Origin: an uncultured Panacagrimonas sp.
GTDB taxonomy: Bacteria; Pseudomonadota; Gammaproteobacteria; Nevskiales; Nevskiaceae
Reading direction: 5' to 3'
DNA: 23,329 nucleotides
Assembly (NCBI GenBank): GCA_946481265.1
Contig: CAMLNE010000015.1
Location: 1 to 23,329 of the forward strand
Below the pieces are notes generated by a model. That model was given only the letters and a program-made list of their open reading frames with translations. It was not told where the DNA came from and made no database searches. Shown piece by piece: positions 15,401 to 23,329 of the stretch (its first letter is position 1; each line of letters starts with the position of its first letter). Position numbers and translations under genes: made by a program.

Positions 15401-18400
15401 GTTATGCCGAGCTGCATTGCCTGTCGTGTTTCTCGTTCCAGCGCGGCGCCTCCCATGCGAAGGAGTTGATGCCGCGGGCCCGGGCGCTGGGTTATTCGGC
15501 CGTGGCCATCACCGACGAATGCTCGCTGGCCGGCATCGTCCGCGCACACGAGGAGGCCGGCAAGGCCGGGATCCAGCTGATCGTGGGCTCGGAGCTGCAG
15601 GTGGAGGAGGGACCTCGCCTGGTCCTGCTGGCGCCGGACAAGTCCGCCTACGAAGCGATGTCGGGGCTGATCACCCATGCCCGCCGGCGCAGCGAGAAGG
15701 GCGAATACCGCCTTCTGTTCGCCGACTTCGAGCAAAGGCCGCAGCCCGGCCTGGTGCTCTGGATCCCCGGCGAGGTCCCGGATGCCGGTCACGCGGCCTG
15801 GGTACGCGACCATTTTTCCGGCCGCGCCTGGATCGCGGTCGAACTGCACCGCGGGGCGGACGACGCGGCGCGTCTCGAGACGCTGCGCGAGATCGGTCGT
15901 CGCTTCGCGCTGCCACTGGTGGCCAGCGGCGATGTCCGCTACCACGTGCGCGAACGACGGGCGCTGCACGATGTGATGACCTCCATCCGGCACGGCGTCC
16001 CGGTTTCCGAATGCGGCCATCGTCTGCTTCCCAACGGCGAACGCCACCTGCGCAGCCTGGACGAGCTGCGCCGGATCTATCCGCCGGAGCTGCTCGAGGA
16101 GACGCTGCGGATCGCGGCGCGCTGCAGCTTTCGCATGGACCAGATCCGCTACGACTACCCGGCCGAGCTGGTTCCAGAGAGCCACACCGCGACGAGCTGG
16201 CTGCGCCATCTCACCGGGCAGGGCATGCGCCGTTACTGGCCCGATGGCGCCGCGCCGCACATCGTCGCGCAGATCGAGAAGGAGCTCGCACTGATCGCGG
16301 AACTGAAGTACGAGGCCTTCTTCCTGACCGTGTGGGACATCGTCCGCGAGGCGCGTGCCCGCGGGATCCTGTGCCAGGGCCGCGGCAGCGCCGCGAATTC
16401 CGCGGTCTGCTACGCGCTGGGCATCACCTCGGTGCAGCCCGAGGACGGCAACATGCTGTTCGAGCGCTTCGTGTCGAAGGAGCGCAGCGAAGCGCCGGAC
16501 ATCGACGTCGATTTCGAGCACCAGCGGCGCGAGGAGATCATCCAGTACGTGTTCTCCAAGTACACCCGCGAGCGCGCGGCGCTGGCGGCCACGGTGATCC
16601 ATTACCGCAAGAAGATGGCGCTGCGCGACGTCGGCAAGGCGCTGGGTGCGGCTCCCGACCAGATCGACGCCTTCACCAAGTCGCTGGCCTGGTGGGACCA
16701 GCCGGACGAACTGCCGATCCGCATGCGCGAGTTCGGCCTGGACCCGGCGGCCCCGATGGTCCGACGCTGGCTGGCCCTGACCGGGGAACTGCGCGGCATG
16801 CCGCGTCACCTGTCCCAGCACGTCGGCGGTTTTCTCATTTCCGACATGCCGGTGTGGCGGCTGGTGCCGATGGAGAACGCCGCCATGGAGGGCCGCACGG
16901 TCATCCAGTGGGACAAGGACGATCTCGAATCGCTGGGCCTGCTGAAGGTCGACGTGCTGGCGCTGGGCATGCTCAGCGCGCTGCGCCGCATGTTTGACCT
17001 GATGCGCCCCTTTGACGATCGCCCACGCGCGCTGCACGAGATTCCGCGCAACGATGTGCAGACCTACGACATGGCCTGCGCGGGCAAGACCGTGGGCGTG
17101 TTCCAGATCGAATCGCGCGCGCAGATGTCGATGCTGCCGCGACTGCAGCCGCGCGACTTCTACGACCTGGTGATCCAGGTCGCAATCGTGCGGCCGGGTC
17201 CGATCCAGGGCGGCATGGTGCATCCCTACCTGAAGCGCCGCCAGGCGCGCGCACGCGACGCGAGCCACGCGATCGACATCCCGGCGCGCCTGAAGAAGGC
17301 GCTCGGACGCACACTGGGCGTGCCGCTGTTCCAGGAACAGGTGATGAGGATCGCCATCGACGGCGCGAACTTCACGCCGGGCGAGGCCGACCAGGTGCGG
17401 CGTTCGATGGCGGCGTGGAAGCGTCATGGCGGGCTGGAGCACTTCCGCGAAAAGCTGATGTCCGGCATGGCGCAGAACGGCTTCGATGCCCGCTTCTCCG
17501 AGAGCATCTACAAGATGATGCTCGGCTTCGGCTCGTATGGATTTCCCGAGTCGCACGCCGCGAGCTTCGCGCTGCTGGCCTATGCCTCGGCCTGGATCAA
17601 GTGCCATGAGCCCGCCAGCTTCATCGCCGGCCTGATCAACTCGCAACCGATGGGCTTCTACGCACCGGCACAGCTGGTGCAGGAAGCACGGCGCAGCGGG
17701 GTGAACGTGCTGCCGGCGGACGTGATGCACAGCCACTGGGATTGCACGCTGGACGACCGCAACACCCTGCGCCTGGGGCTGCGCTGCATCGGCGGATTTT
17801 CCGAGGCGGTGGCATTGCGCATCGAGCGCGCGCGGAGTGAATCGCCATTCCGCGATCTCGACGACCTGGTCGACCGCGCCGGGCTCGGTGCGCGCGACCG
17901 GCGGCTGCTGGCGGATGGCGACGCGTTGCGCACGCTCATCGGCCATCGTCACCAGGCCCGTTGGTCGGCACTCGGCGCCGAGCGCCTGCCCGGCATGCTG
18001 TCGGGCCACGCCGCGAAGGAGCCCCAGCTCGACCTGCTGCGCGCACCGCGCGAGGCGGATGACATCCTCGACGACTACGCGTCCACCGGGCTGAGCCTGC
18101 GTCGCCATCCGGTCGCGTTGCTGCGTACGCGGCTCGACGCGATCCGCGTGAACCGCGCCTCGGACCTGGAGCGGCTTGCGAACGGTCAACACATCCGCGT
18201 CGCCGGCCTGGTCATCAACCGCCAGCGTCCACAGACCGCGAACGGCACGGTGTTCATGACGCTCGAGGACGAAACCGGGTCGCACAACCTGATCGTGTGG
18301 AACTCGGTGATGGAGGCGCAGCGGCTCGAGGCCCTGCGCGCGAGCTTCCTGATCGTCAACGGTGAGCTGCAGAAGCAGCAGGGGGTCACCCATATCCTCG

Positions 18401-18468
18401 TGCAGCGCTTCTTCGACCGCAGTCACTGGCTCGGCGGTCTGCGTGCGGCGTCGCGCGATTTCCACTGA
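15397..18468 (+). CDS. dnaE2: DnaE2 error-prone DNA polymerase III alpha subunit
   Basis: A 1023-residue C-family polymerase, shorter than replicative DnaE (about 1160) as expected for DnaE2. Order: PHP domain from residue 1 (YAELHCLSCFSFQRGAS), palm with the catalytic aspartates PDIDVDF (Asp370/Asp372) and KVDVL (Asp519), fingers, helix-hairpin-helix region, and a C-terminal OB fold near 925-1000 (RVAGLVINRQRP, FMTLEDETG). It extends primers over lesions and causes SOS mutagenesis together with ImuA and ImuB. The start at 15397 overlaps the imuB stop by 4 nt with GGAAG 6 nt upstream; an ATG at 15391 would add two residues. The SOS box before lexA is its likely control site. A very long open frame on the opposite strand is a GC-composition shadow. 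Confidence 0.97.
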   Translation: MSYAELHCLSCFSFQRGASHAKELMPRARALGYSAVAITDECSLAGIVRAHEEAGKAGIQLIVGSELQVEEGPRLVLLAPDKSAYEAMSGLITHARRRSEKGEYRLLFADFEQRPQPGLVLWIPGEVPDAGHAAWVRDHFSGRAWIAVELHRGADDAARLETLREIGRRFALPLVASGDVRYHVRERRALHDVMTSIRHGVPVSECGHRLLPNGERHLRSLDELRRIYPPELLEETLRIAARCSFRMDQIRYDYPAELVPESHTATSWLRHLTGQGMRRYWPDGAAPHIVAQIEKELALIAELKYEAFFLTVWDIVREARARGILCQGRGSAANSAVCYALGITSVQPEDGNMLFERFVSKERSEAPDIDVDFEHQRREEIIQYVFSKYTRERAALAATVIHYRKKMALRDVGKALGAAPDQIDAFTKSLAWWDQPDELPIRMREFGLDPAAPMVRRWLALTGELRGMPRHLSQHVGGFLISDMPVWRLVPMENAAMEGRTVIQWDKDDLESLGLLKVDVLALGMLSALRRMFDLMRPFDDRPRALHEIPRNDVQTYDMACAGKTVGVFQIESRAQMSMLPRLQPRDFYDLVIQVAIVRPGPIQGGMVHPYLKRRQARARDASHAIDIPARLKKALGRTLGVPLFQEQVMRIAIDGANFTPGEADQVRRSMAAWKRHGGLEHFREKLMSGMAQNGFDARFSESIYKMMLGFGSYGFPESHAASFALLAYASAWIKCHEPASFIAGLINSQPMGFYAPAQLVQEARRSGVNVLPADVMHSHWDCTLDDRNTLRLGLRCIGGFSEAVALRIERARSESPFRDLDDLVDRAGLGARDRRLLADGDALRTLIGHRHQARWSALGAERLPGMLSGHAAKEPQLDLLRAPREADDILDDYASTGLSLRRHPVALLRTRLDAIRVNRASDLERLANGQHIRVAGLVINRQRPQTANGTVFMTLEDETGSHNLIVWNSVMEAQRLEALRASFLIVNGELQKQQGVTHILVQRFFDRSHWLGGLRAASRDFH

Positions 18469-18586
18469 GCCCGGGCACAGGGCGTGCAGGGTGCCGGCGG
18501 CCTGCGCGCGCAGCAGGCTGTGCAGGAGCGGCGCGCATGCCGGTCCGGTGCGCCCCTGCGGCATGGGCCCGTGCGACCATTGCCCC

Positions 18587-20314
18587 ATGCTTCGCGCCGC
18601 GCCCGCCCTGGTCATGCTGCTGCTCGCCGCAAGCGGCGCCGCCGATGCCGCGACGCGGATCCAGATCAGCGTGGGATCGATCGAACATCCCGCGCTGCCG
18701 GCCAGCGTGCAGGACCTTCACCTGGACTGCCGTCTCGAGCACTCGGCGAGCCGCGCGAGCTGCAGCGATGGCGAGGCGCGCGTGCGCCTGCAGGATCAGC
18801 CCGTGGCGCTGCATTTCGACGCTGCGCTCCAGCGCAACGGCAGCTGGCACCTCGCCACCCGGGGGACCGCACGCGGCTTCACCTGGTCGGATCCCTCGGG
18901 CCGCCATGCGACCGACAAGCTCGACCTGGATCTGGTCGCCAGGATCGACGGTGACGGCCGCCACATCCGCGCGCAGGTGAACACCGCCCTGCCGCGCGGA
19001 CAGGCCTATGTCGAGCCGGTGTTCGTGGACTTCGGCCTCATGCCCGCCACGCTGCAGGCGAAGCTCGACTTCGACACCCGGCGCACTGCGCTTGTCGTGG
19101 AGCATTTCGACCTGCAGCAGCCGGGCGTGGTCGAGGCCAGCGGCGAACTGCGCTGGACCGGTGCCAATCCCGCCACGACCACGCTGGACATCGCCGCGTT
19201 GCAGCTGGGCCCGGCCTTCGCCACCTACGTGCAGCCCTTCTTCGCCGGTACGCCGCTGGAGAGCACGACATTGTCCGGCACGGCGCGGGGCCGCGTGCAG
19301 TCGACCGGCGTGCAGCCGCAGCGCATCGCCCTGGTGCTCGACGGCGTCGGCATCGAGTCCGGCGCCTACCAGAGCGGCGTGCGGGGGTTCGAAGGCGAAT
19401 TCCACTGGACGGCGCAGGGCGAGGGCGAGGCCTCGCGGCTGCACTGGGCCGGCGCGCATGTCGCGAAGCTCGAGATCGGCGCCGCCGAGCTGCGCTTTCG
19501 CAGCGCCGCGCGCGACCTGGAGCTGCTTGCGCCGCTGCGCCTGCCGCTGGCCGGCGGTGCGCTCAACGTGCGCGAACTGGCTGTGCAGCGCGCGGGCCAG
19601 GCGGATGCCGCGGCGCGCTTCGACGCCACCATCGAGCCCATCGACCTCGCCGCGCTGTGCCGCGCCTTCGGCTGGCCCGAGTTCGGCGGGCAGCTCGGCG
19701 GACGACTGCCCGGCCTGTCGCTGCAGAAAGGGGAACTCAAGCTGGACGGCGCGCTCACGGCCAAGGCCTTCGACGGCGACATCGCGCTCGACGACCTGCG
19801 CGTGCTCGAGCCCTTCGGCCGCGTGCCGCGCGTCGAGGCCGATATCCGGCTGCGCAATCTCGACCTTGCCGCCATCACCAGCGCGTTCTCGTTCGGTCGC
19901 ATCGAGGGTCGCATCGACGGCGACGTGGACGACCTGCGCCTGATCGACTGGCAGCCGGTGTCGTTCCGCGCGCGCCTGGCCACACCGCCGGGCGATCGCT
20001 CACGCCACCGCATCTCGCAGCGCGCCATCGACAACATCTCGGCGGTGGGCGGCGGCCCCACGGGCGTTCTGCAGCGCGGTGCACTGCGTTTCTTCGAGGA
20101 TTTCGCCTACGCGCGCATCGGCTGGAGCTGCGTGCTGTCGGCAGGCGTCTGCCACATGGCCGGCATCGAGCCGACGGGTGACGGCGGCTACGTGCTGGTC
20201 GAGGGTCGCCTGCTGCCGCGCATCGACGTGGTCGGCTATACCCGCGAGGTGGACTGGAACACCTTCGTGTCCCAGCTCGCGTCCGCACGCGGCGAGGGTA
20301 TCCAGATCCGCTGA
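18587..20314 (+). CDS. uncharacterised exported protein, beta-rich, AsmA/YdbH-like appearance
   Basis: A 575-residue protein with a signal peptide (residues 1-21, LVMLLLAASGAADA then ATR). The mature part is a long run of amphipathic beta strands (patterns such as GELKLDGALTAKAFDGDIALDDLRV, and repeated VEADIRLRNLDLAAI and RIDGDVDDLRLID), reminiscent of AsmA-like or YdbH-like bridge proteins of the cell envelope. Cysteines occur in pairs (DLHLDC...ASCSDG; WSCVLSAGVC), compatible with periplasmic disulfides. I do not recognise the family with certainty, and no function is assigned. The ATG at 18587 gives a clean signal peptide; ATG 18563 upstream would prepend a Cys-rich stretch, less likely. 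No ribosome binding site is evident. It starts 118 nt after dnaE2 and is probably not part of the SOS operon. Confidence 0.8.
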   Translation: MLRAAPALVMLLLAASGAADAATRIQISVGSIEHPALPASVQDLHLDCRLEHSASRASCSDGEARVRLQDQPVALHFDAALQRNGSWHLATRGTARGFTWSDPSGRHATDKLDLDLVARIDGDGRHIRAQVNTALPRGQAYVEPVFVDFGLMPATLQAKLDFDTRRTALVVEHFDLQQPGVVEASGELRWTGANPATTTLDIAALQLGPAFATYVQPFFAGTPLESTTLSGTARGRVQSTGVQPQRIALVLDGVGIESGAYQSGVRGFEGEFHWTAQGEGEASRLHWAGAHVAKLEIGAAELRFRSAARDLELLAPLRLPLAGGALNVRELAVQRAGQADAAARFDATIEPIDLAALCRAFGWPEFGGQLGGRLPGLSLQKGELKLDGALTAKAFDGDIALDDLRVLEPFGRVPRVEADIRLRNLDLAAITSAFSFGRIEGRIDGDVDDLRLIDWQPVSFRARLATPPGDRSRHRISQRAIDNISAVGGGPTGVLQRGALRFFEDFAYARIGWSCVLSAGVCHMAGIEPTGDGGYVLVEGRLLPRIDVVGYTREVDWNTFVSQLASARGEGIQIR

Positions 20315-20390
20315 TGGCCGGCCGCCGTCGTCCCGGATCTCGGCCGCCCCTGTCGGCTCCGCCCCCGCTATGAAACGGCCGCGCGCGCCG

Positions 20391-20396
20391 TAGAAT
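20391..20396 (+). promoter_or_regulatory. candidate -10 element of apaG (leaderless)
   Basis: TAGAAT, a 5-of-6 match to TATAAT in otherwise GC-rich DNA, ends 7 nt before the apaG ATG, which places the RNA start at or next to the start codon. There is no Shine-Dalgarno sequence. The -35 region is poor. Confidence 0.5.
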
Positions 20397-20403
20397 CGCT
20401 CCC

Positions 20404-20790
20404 ATGTCGAATACCCTCACCCGTGGCGTGCGCATCGTGGCCCAGCCTCGCTATGTGCCGGAGCAGTCCGATCCGGCGGCGAAGAGCTATTTCTTCGCGT
20501 ACCACATCACCATCCGCAACGAGGGGGCGGACAAGGTCCAGCTGCTTTCACGGCACTGGGTGATCACCAACGGCGAGGGCAAGGTCGAGGAAGTGCGCGG
20601 TCCCGGGGTGGTCGGGCATCAGCCCATCCTCGCGCCGGGCGAAGCCTTCGAATACACCAGCGCCTGCCCGCTCGATACCGCCGTCGGCACCATGCACGGC
20701 GAGTTCACCATGCTGGTGTCGGAGACCCGCGAGCCCTTCGACGCGCGGATCGCCCCCTTTCGCCTGGCGGTGCCCAGCGCGCTGAACTGA
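20404..20790 (+). CDS. apaG: ApaG (Co2+/Mg2+ efflux protein ApaG, CorD)
   Basis: A 128-residue protein of the usual length (about 125), a single immunoglobulin-like/FN3 beta-sandwich. Family signatures are present in order: RYVPEQSDP near 17, YFFAYHITIRNEG at 29-41, LLSRHWVITNGEGKVEEVRGPGVVGHQP at 47-74, LAPGEAFEYTSACPLDT at 76-92 and GTMHGEFTM. It is linked genetically to magnesium and cobalt efflux and to Ap4A metabolism with apaH in enteric bacteria; the biochemical role is unclear. apaG often precedes apaH, but here the next gene is a convergent DUF2914 membrane-protein gene, so the apaGH link is broken. Start chosen because MSNTLTRGVRI matches the family N-terminus. Confidence 0.96.
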   Translation: MSNTLTRGVRIVAQPRYVPEQSDPAAKSYFFAYHITIRNEGADKVQLLSRHWVITNGEGKVEEVRGPGVVGHQPILAPGEAFEYTSACPLDTAVGTMHGEFTMLVSETREPFDARIAPFRLAVPSALN

Positions 20791-20811
20791 GCGCCGGCGA
20801 AAGGGCGCTCA
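20788..20811. terminator. bidirectional hairpin shared by apaG and the convergent DUF2914 gene
   Basis: TGAGCGCC (20788-20795), loop of 8, GGCGCTCA (20804-20811): 8-bp perfect stem. The stop codons of the two convergent genes, TGA at 20788-20790 and (minus) TGA at 20811-20809, are the first base pairs of the stem. No T-run on either side, so the terminating strength is uncertain. Confidence 0.55.
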
Positions 20812-22449
20812 ATCGACCCGGAAGCGGCGTCGGGCGATCAGCTGCCCCTGCGGCGTACGCAGGTCCACGCGCCAGTTGCCGCGGGAATCCTGCGGGAAGT
20901 TCTGCTTGCGGCTGTAGGTGCGGAAGCCCGCCTCGCGGCCTCCCGAGATCTCCGCGGGAATGCGGTCGATCAGCTTTCCTTCCTGGTGCCAGTCGAACAC
21001 CACGGCCTGCGACAGGCCGGTGGGCGCGCGCACCGCGACGAAGGCGATCGCCCCCGAGACGTGCAGTGCGCCGGTCTCGAACAGCGTGATCGGGCGGCCC
21101 GGATCGAGGCCCTCGATATGGTCGGTGATGCGCGCCTCGCGCACCCACAGGCCGGCCGGCGGGATCGCCGCACGCATCGCCCACATCAACGGGAAGGCCG
21201 CGACGAGCGCCGCGCAGCCCATCAGGCGGACGCCGTTACCGGGGGCGGCGATCAGCATGCGCGGCAGGCTGGCCAGCAGGCTGATCCCGGTGATGGCCAG
21301 TGACAGCGGCAGTGCCTGGTCCAGCGGCAGGTGCAGCGCCACTGGCAGAACCACCAGCGCGGCGATCAGCGTGCAGTACGCATGCAGCGCGCTGGACAGG
21401 CCCGCGTGCGGCGCGATGCGGCGCAGGTAGACCGGATCGAGCGAAACCAGGATGGCGATCACCACCGCCACGGCCACGAACAGGATCTGTCCGGGCTCGA
21501 GCACCATCGCGCCGAACAGGAAGGGAAGCGCGAAGAACAGGATCTCCTGCTGGATCTGCTGGGTGACGAAGCGCACCGCCCCGACGCTCAGGCGGCCCTT
21601 GGAACGCGCGACCAACCAGCGTCCGACCAGGTTCTCGGCGAGCAGCCAGGGCCAGCCAAGCAGGGCGATCACCGCAATTCCGCGTGCCAGGTCCTCGCCA
21701 CGCTGGAACAGGAAGAAGCTGAGCCAGCCGATGGAAAAACTGGCGGTGGGCAGCAGCCAGGGAAAGCGCTCGAGAAAGCGGCTGGCGGTGAGCAGGTGAC
21801 CATCGAAGATCGCCACCGCGGTCTCGCGCCGCGGCGCGGGCGGCCCGTCGGTTGCGTCGGTCGCGGTCGACGGCAACCCGGACCGGTCAGCGTTCGGCGC
21901 GATGGGAAGATCCGCAGCGGGCGCGGTATCGATCGACCCCGTATCCGTTGACCCGGCCTCCATCGGCTCGTCGATGACGAACAGAGGCCCCTCCGGCTCC
22001 GGCGGCATCGAGCGCGGACCCAAAACGGTCAATGACGACGCGGATCGCGGGATCGGCTCCATCGGAATGGCGGGGATGGTGATCTCGTCGCGCGGATCGA
22101 CGCGTGGATGCTCCGGCTCGCAGGCCGGCGCCATGCGCTGGCGCGGCGCCGACGGTGCCGCATCGGGCGCCAGCCGCAGCGGAGGGCGGGAATTCGTGGC
22201 AACGGCCGAGGCGCGCGGAACGATCTGTGCCGGATCGGGGAGGGGGCGCACGCGCGGACCGGGGTGACGATCGACCGCTTCGCGGACCCGGTTCGTGAGC
22301 GCGCCCGCGGCCGTCTCCCGGACGCTGCCCGGTGCCGTGGTCGGGACCGCTTTCGCGATATCGCCGGGGCTGTGCCTGGGCGGCACCGGCACAGCCGGCG
22401 CCGTCCGGCCGGAGACCAGTGTGGGCGAGGGCGGGATGCGCGGCTTCAT
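20809..22449 (-). CDS. DUF5924/DUF2914 membrane protein with long disordered N-terminal tail
   Basis: A 546-residue protein. Residues 1-210 are rich in Pro, Ala, Arg and Thr without predicted structure. About seven hydrophobic segments follow (roughly 225-430). The C-terminal 110 residues form a DUF2914-type beta domain beginning WVREARITDHIEGLDPG and including FDWHQEGKLIDRIPAEISGG, TYSRKQNF and GNWRVDLRTPQGQLIARRRF. DUF2914 proteins are membrane proteins of unknown function found near envelope genes. Homologues are usually near 340 residues, so the tail may be an extension, or a later ATG (codon 106, 130, 148 or 163) could be the true start. ATG 22449 is the first ATG; an upstream TTG at 22545 is possible. 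Function unknown. Confidence 0.75.
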   Translation of the reverse strand: MKPRIPPSPTLVSGRTAPAVPVPPRHSPGDIAKAVPTTAPGSVRETAAGALTNRVREAVDRHPGPRVRPLPDPAQIVPRASAVATNSRPPLRLAPDAAPSAPRQRMAPACEPEHPRVDPRDEITIPAIPMEPIPRSASSLTVLGPRSMPPEPEGPLFVIDEPMEAGSTDTGSIDTAPAADLPIAPNADRSGLPSTATDATDGPPAPRRETAVAIFDGHLLTASRFLERFPWLLPTASFSIGWLSFFLFQRGEDLARGIAVIALLGWPWLLAENLVGRWLVARSKGRLSVGAVRFVTQQIQQEILFFALPFLFGAMVLEPGQILFVAVAVVIAILVSLDPVYLRRIAPHAGLSSALHAYCTLIAALVVLPVALHLPLDQALPLSLAITGISLLASLPRMLIAAPGNGVRLMGCAALVAAFPLMWAMRAAIPPAGLWVREARITDHIEGLDPGRPITLFETGALHVSGAIAFVAVRAPTGLSQAVVFDWHQEGKLIDRIPAEISGGREAGFRTYSRKQNFPQDSRGNWRVDLRTPQGQLIARRRFRVD

Positions 22450-22542
22450 GGAAACACGAAGACCGCCGTGGGCAGGCGCGTCACAGGAGAGCGGATCGAA
22501 ACGAGGCAAGACGAGAAGGGAACTAGCGCGCAGTCTGTGCGC

Positions 22543-22563
22543 CAAAGCTGAATCCCAGCTTTG
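22543..22563. repeat. inverted repeat upstream of the DUF2914 gene
   Basis: CAAAGCTG-AATCC-CAGCTTTG: 8-bp perfect arms with a 5-nt centre, 94 nt before the DUF2914 ATG. It could be an operator, an attenuator or the terminator of the upstream reductase gene; the minus strand after it is not T-rich. It lies in the largest gene-free gap of the window (22450-22710, 261 nt), in which I see no other gene. Confidence 0.45.
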
Positions 22564-22667
22564 CAGCGCCCTCCAGCAACCCGGTATGCGGCCTGCATCG
22601 AGTTGGCTTGGCGGCGGTGATGTCCGCCATCCGTCCCGTGCCCGCGGAGGCGGCGCAATGAGTGCGG

Positions 22668-22684
22668 GCCGGGCCTTGCCCGGC
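22668..22684 (-). terminator. possible terminator after the acyl-CoA reductase gene
   Basis: GCCGGGC-CTT-GCCCGGC: 7-bp GC-only stem with 3-nt loop, 26 nt beyond the reductase stop. The minus strand after the stem is not T-rich, so it may be a weak terminator or only a GC-rich hairpin. Confidence 0.4.
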
Positions 22685-22710
22685 GCCGCGGGATATCCCT
22701 TGTTGCCGCC

Positions 22711-23329
22711 CTACCAGTGCTCGCCCTTGAACACGTTCGCGAACACCATCTGTTCGATGCTCGGCTTCTGGCCTTCCTTGCGTCCCTTGGCCGCGGATGA
22801 AGAGGGGAAGAGCTGGAAGCCCTTCGACAGGATGTAGTCGTTGACCTTGGGCCAGAGGGCGTAGGAGACCGAGGCCGCCGTGCCCAGCGTGGTGGCGATG
22901 GACTTCGGCTTGTCGATGATCGCCTTGATCACGGTGCTGGCGGCGTCGTCGGGACTCCAGGTCGGCACGTAGTCGTAGATCTTGGTCGGCGCGATCATCG
23001 GCGTGCGTACCAGCGGCATGTAGATCGCCGTGGTGTGGATGTTGTACGCGCGCACTTCCGCCGACAGGCAGCGCGTGAACGCATCGAGCGCGGCCTTGCT
23101 TGCCACATAGGCGGAGAAGCGTGCCGCGTTGGCCAGCACGCCGATCGAGCTGACATTGATGATCTGCCCGCTCTTGCGCTTGGACATGCTCGGCAGCAGC
23201 GCCAGGATCAGGCGCACGCAACCGAAATAGTTGAGCTGCATGGTGCGCTCGAAATCATGGAAGCGCGTCGCGGATTCCATGACGCCGCGGCGGATCGAGC
23301 GGCCCGCGTTGTTGATCAGGATGTCGACG
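22711..23329 (-). CDS. fatty acyl-CoA reductase, C-terminal SDR domain (Acr1/FAR type), 5' end outside window
   Basis: The frame is open to the window edge; the last 205 residues are visible. The first visible motif is the SDR strand VDILINNAGRSIRRG. Then come FHDFERTMQLNYFG, the catalytic Ser in INVSSIGVL and the Tyr/Lys pair in SAYVASK. The segments MPLVRTPMIAPTKIYDYVP, the LFPSSSAA run near the end and the terminal GEHW correspond to Acinetobacter Acr1 and to the C-terminal half of Marinobacter FAR (Maqu_2507 type). These NADPH enzymes reduce fatty acyl-CoA to aldehyde or alcohol for wax-ester or alcohol synthesis. An internal ATG at 23280 is not the start, since NNAG lies upstream of it. 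Whether the full gene is the short Acr1 form (about 300 residues) or the two-domain FAR (about 660) cannot be seen. Confidence 0.9.
   Translation of the reverse strand, partial: VDILINNAGRSIRRGVMESATRFHDFERTMQLNYFGCVRLILALLPSMSKRKSGQIINVSSIGVLANAARFSAYVASKAALDAFTRCLSAEVRAYNIHTTAIYMPLVRTPMIAPTKIYDYVPTWSPDDAASTVIKAIIDKPKSIATTLGTAASVSYALWPKVNDYILSKGFQLFPSSSAAKGRKEGQKPSIEQMVFANVFKGEHW

Noticed and set aside
15310..18615. Open frame of 1101 codons on the minus strand, antisense to imuB/dnaE2
   Set aside because: Its translation is low-complexity (rich in His, Arg, Ala, Gln, Val) with no domain, and it mirrors the codons of dnaE2, whose identity is certain. It is a shadow caused by high GC at third positions.

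Overview
The window is a dense, high-GC, house-style gammaproteobacterial chromosome segment. The order DUF4124 gene-ntrB-ntrC, the lexA-imuA-imuB-dnaE2 mutagenesis cassette, a large M2 (ACE-type) peptidase and several genes without Shine-Dalgarno sequences all point to the Xanthomonadales/Lysobacterales (Lysobacteraceae or Rhodanobacteraceae-like). That placement is inference; there is no rRNA or marker gene to settle it. Nineteen protein genes are called (two cut by the window edges). I see no tRNA, rRNA, CRISPR array, IS element or att site, and no gene-free stretch longer than about 260 bases.

Layout. 1-2826 (+): C-terminal half of an M2 zinc peptidyl-dipeptidase, then a cytochrome b561-YceI-YceI group. 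2968-6357 (-): a DUF4124 envelope protein, the nitrogen sensor kinase NtrB and its sigma-54 activator NtrC; upstream of ntrB lie a palindrome of NtrC-site type and a sigma-54 -24/-12 element, suggesting autoregulation. 6489-7979 (+): a tyrosine-phosphatase-type enzyme followed after 9 nt by a TetR regulator. 8038-12117: a zinc alcohol dehydrogenase (-) divergent from a cytochrome P450 plus acyl-CoA ligase (+); the divergent promoter carries a perfect 19-bp palindrome, a likely operator for the TetR protein. This looks like an inducible oxidation module: hydroxylate, oxidise the alcohol, activate the acid with CoA. Its substrate is unknown.

12249-18468 (+): an SOS-controlled mutasome. A perfect CTGT-N8-ACAG box precedes lexA, followed by a VOC/glyoxalase-fold gene, imuA, imuB and dnaE2, all with short gaps or overlaps. 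LexA represses its own operon; ImuA and the catalytically dead ImuB would recruit the error-prone polymerase DnaE2 to damaged DNA through the beta clamp. The VOC gene inside the cassette is the most unexpected part.

18587-23329: an uncharacterised exported protein (+), apaG (+), then convergently a DUF5924/DUF2914 membrane protein with a 210-residue disordered N-terminal tail (-) and the C-terminal part of a fatty acyl-CoA reductase (-) resembling the Acr1 / Marinobacter FAR family. The stop codons of apaG and the facing gene form the base of one shared hairpin.

I did not find an obviously new defence or mobile system. The best leads are the VOC gene embedded in the SOS mutasome operon, the TetR-controlled P450 module, the NtrC/sigma-54 control of ntrBC, and the group of apparently leaderless genes.
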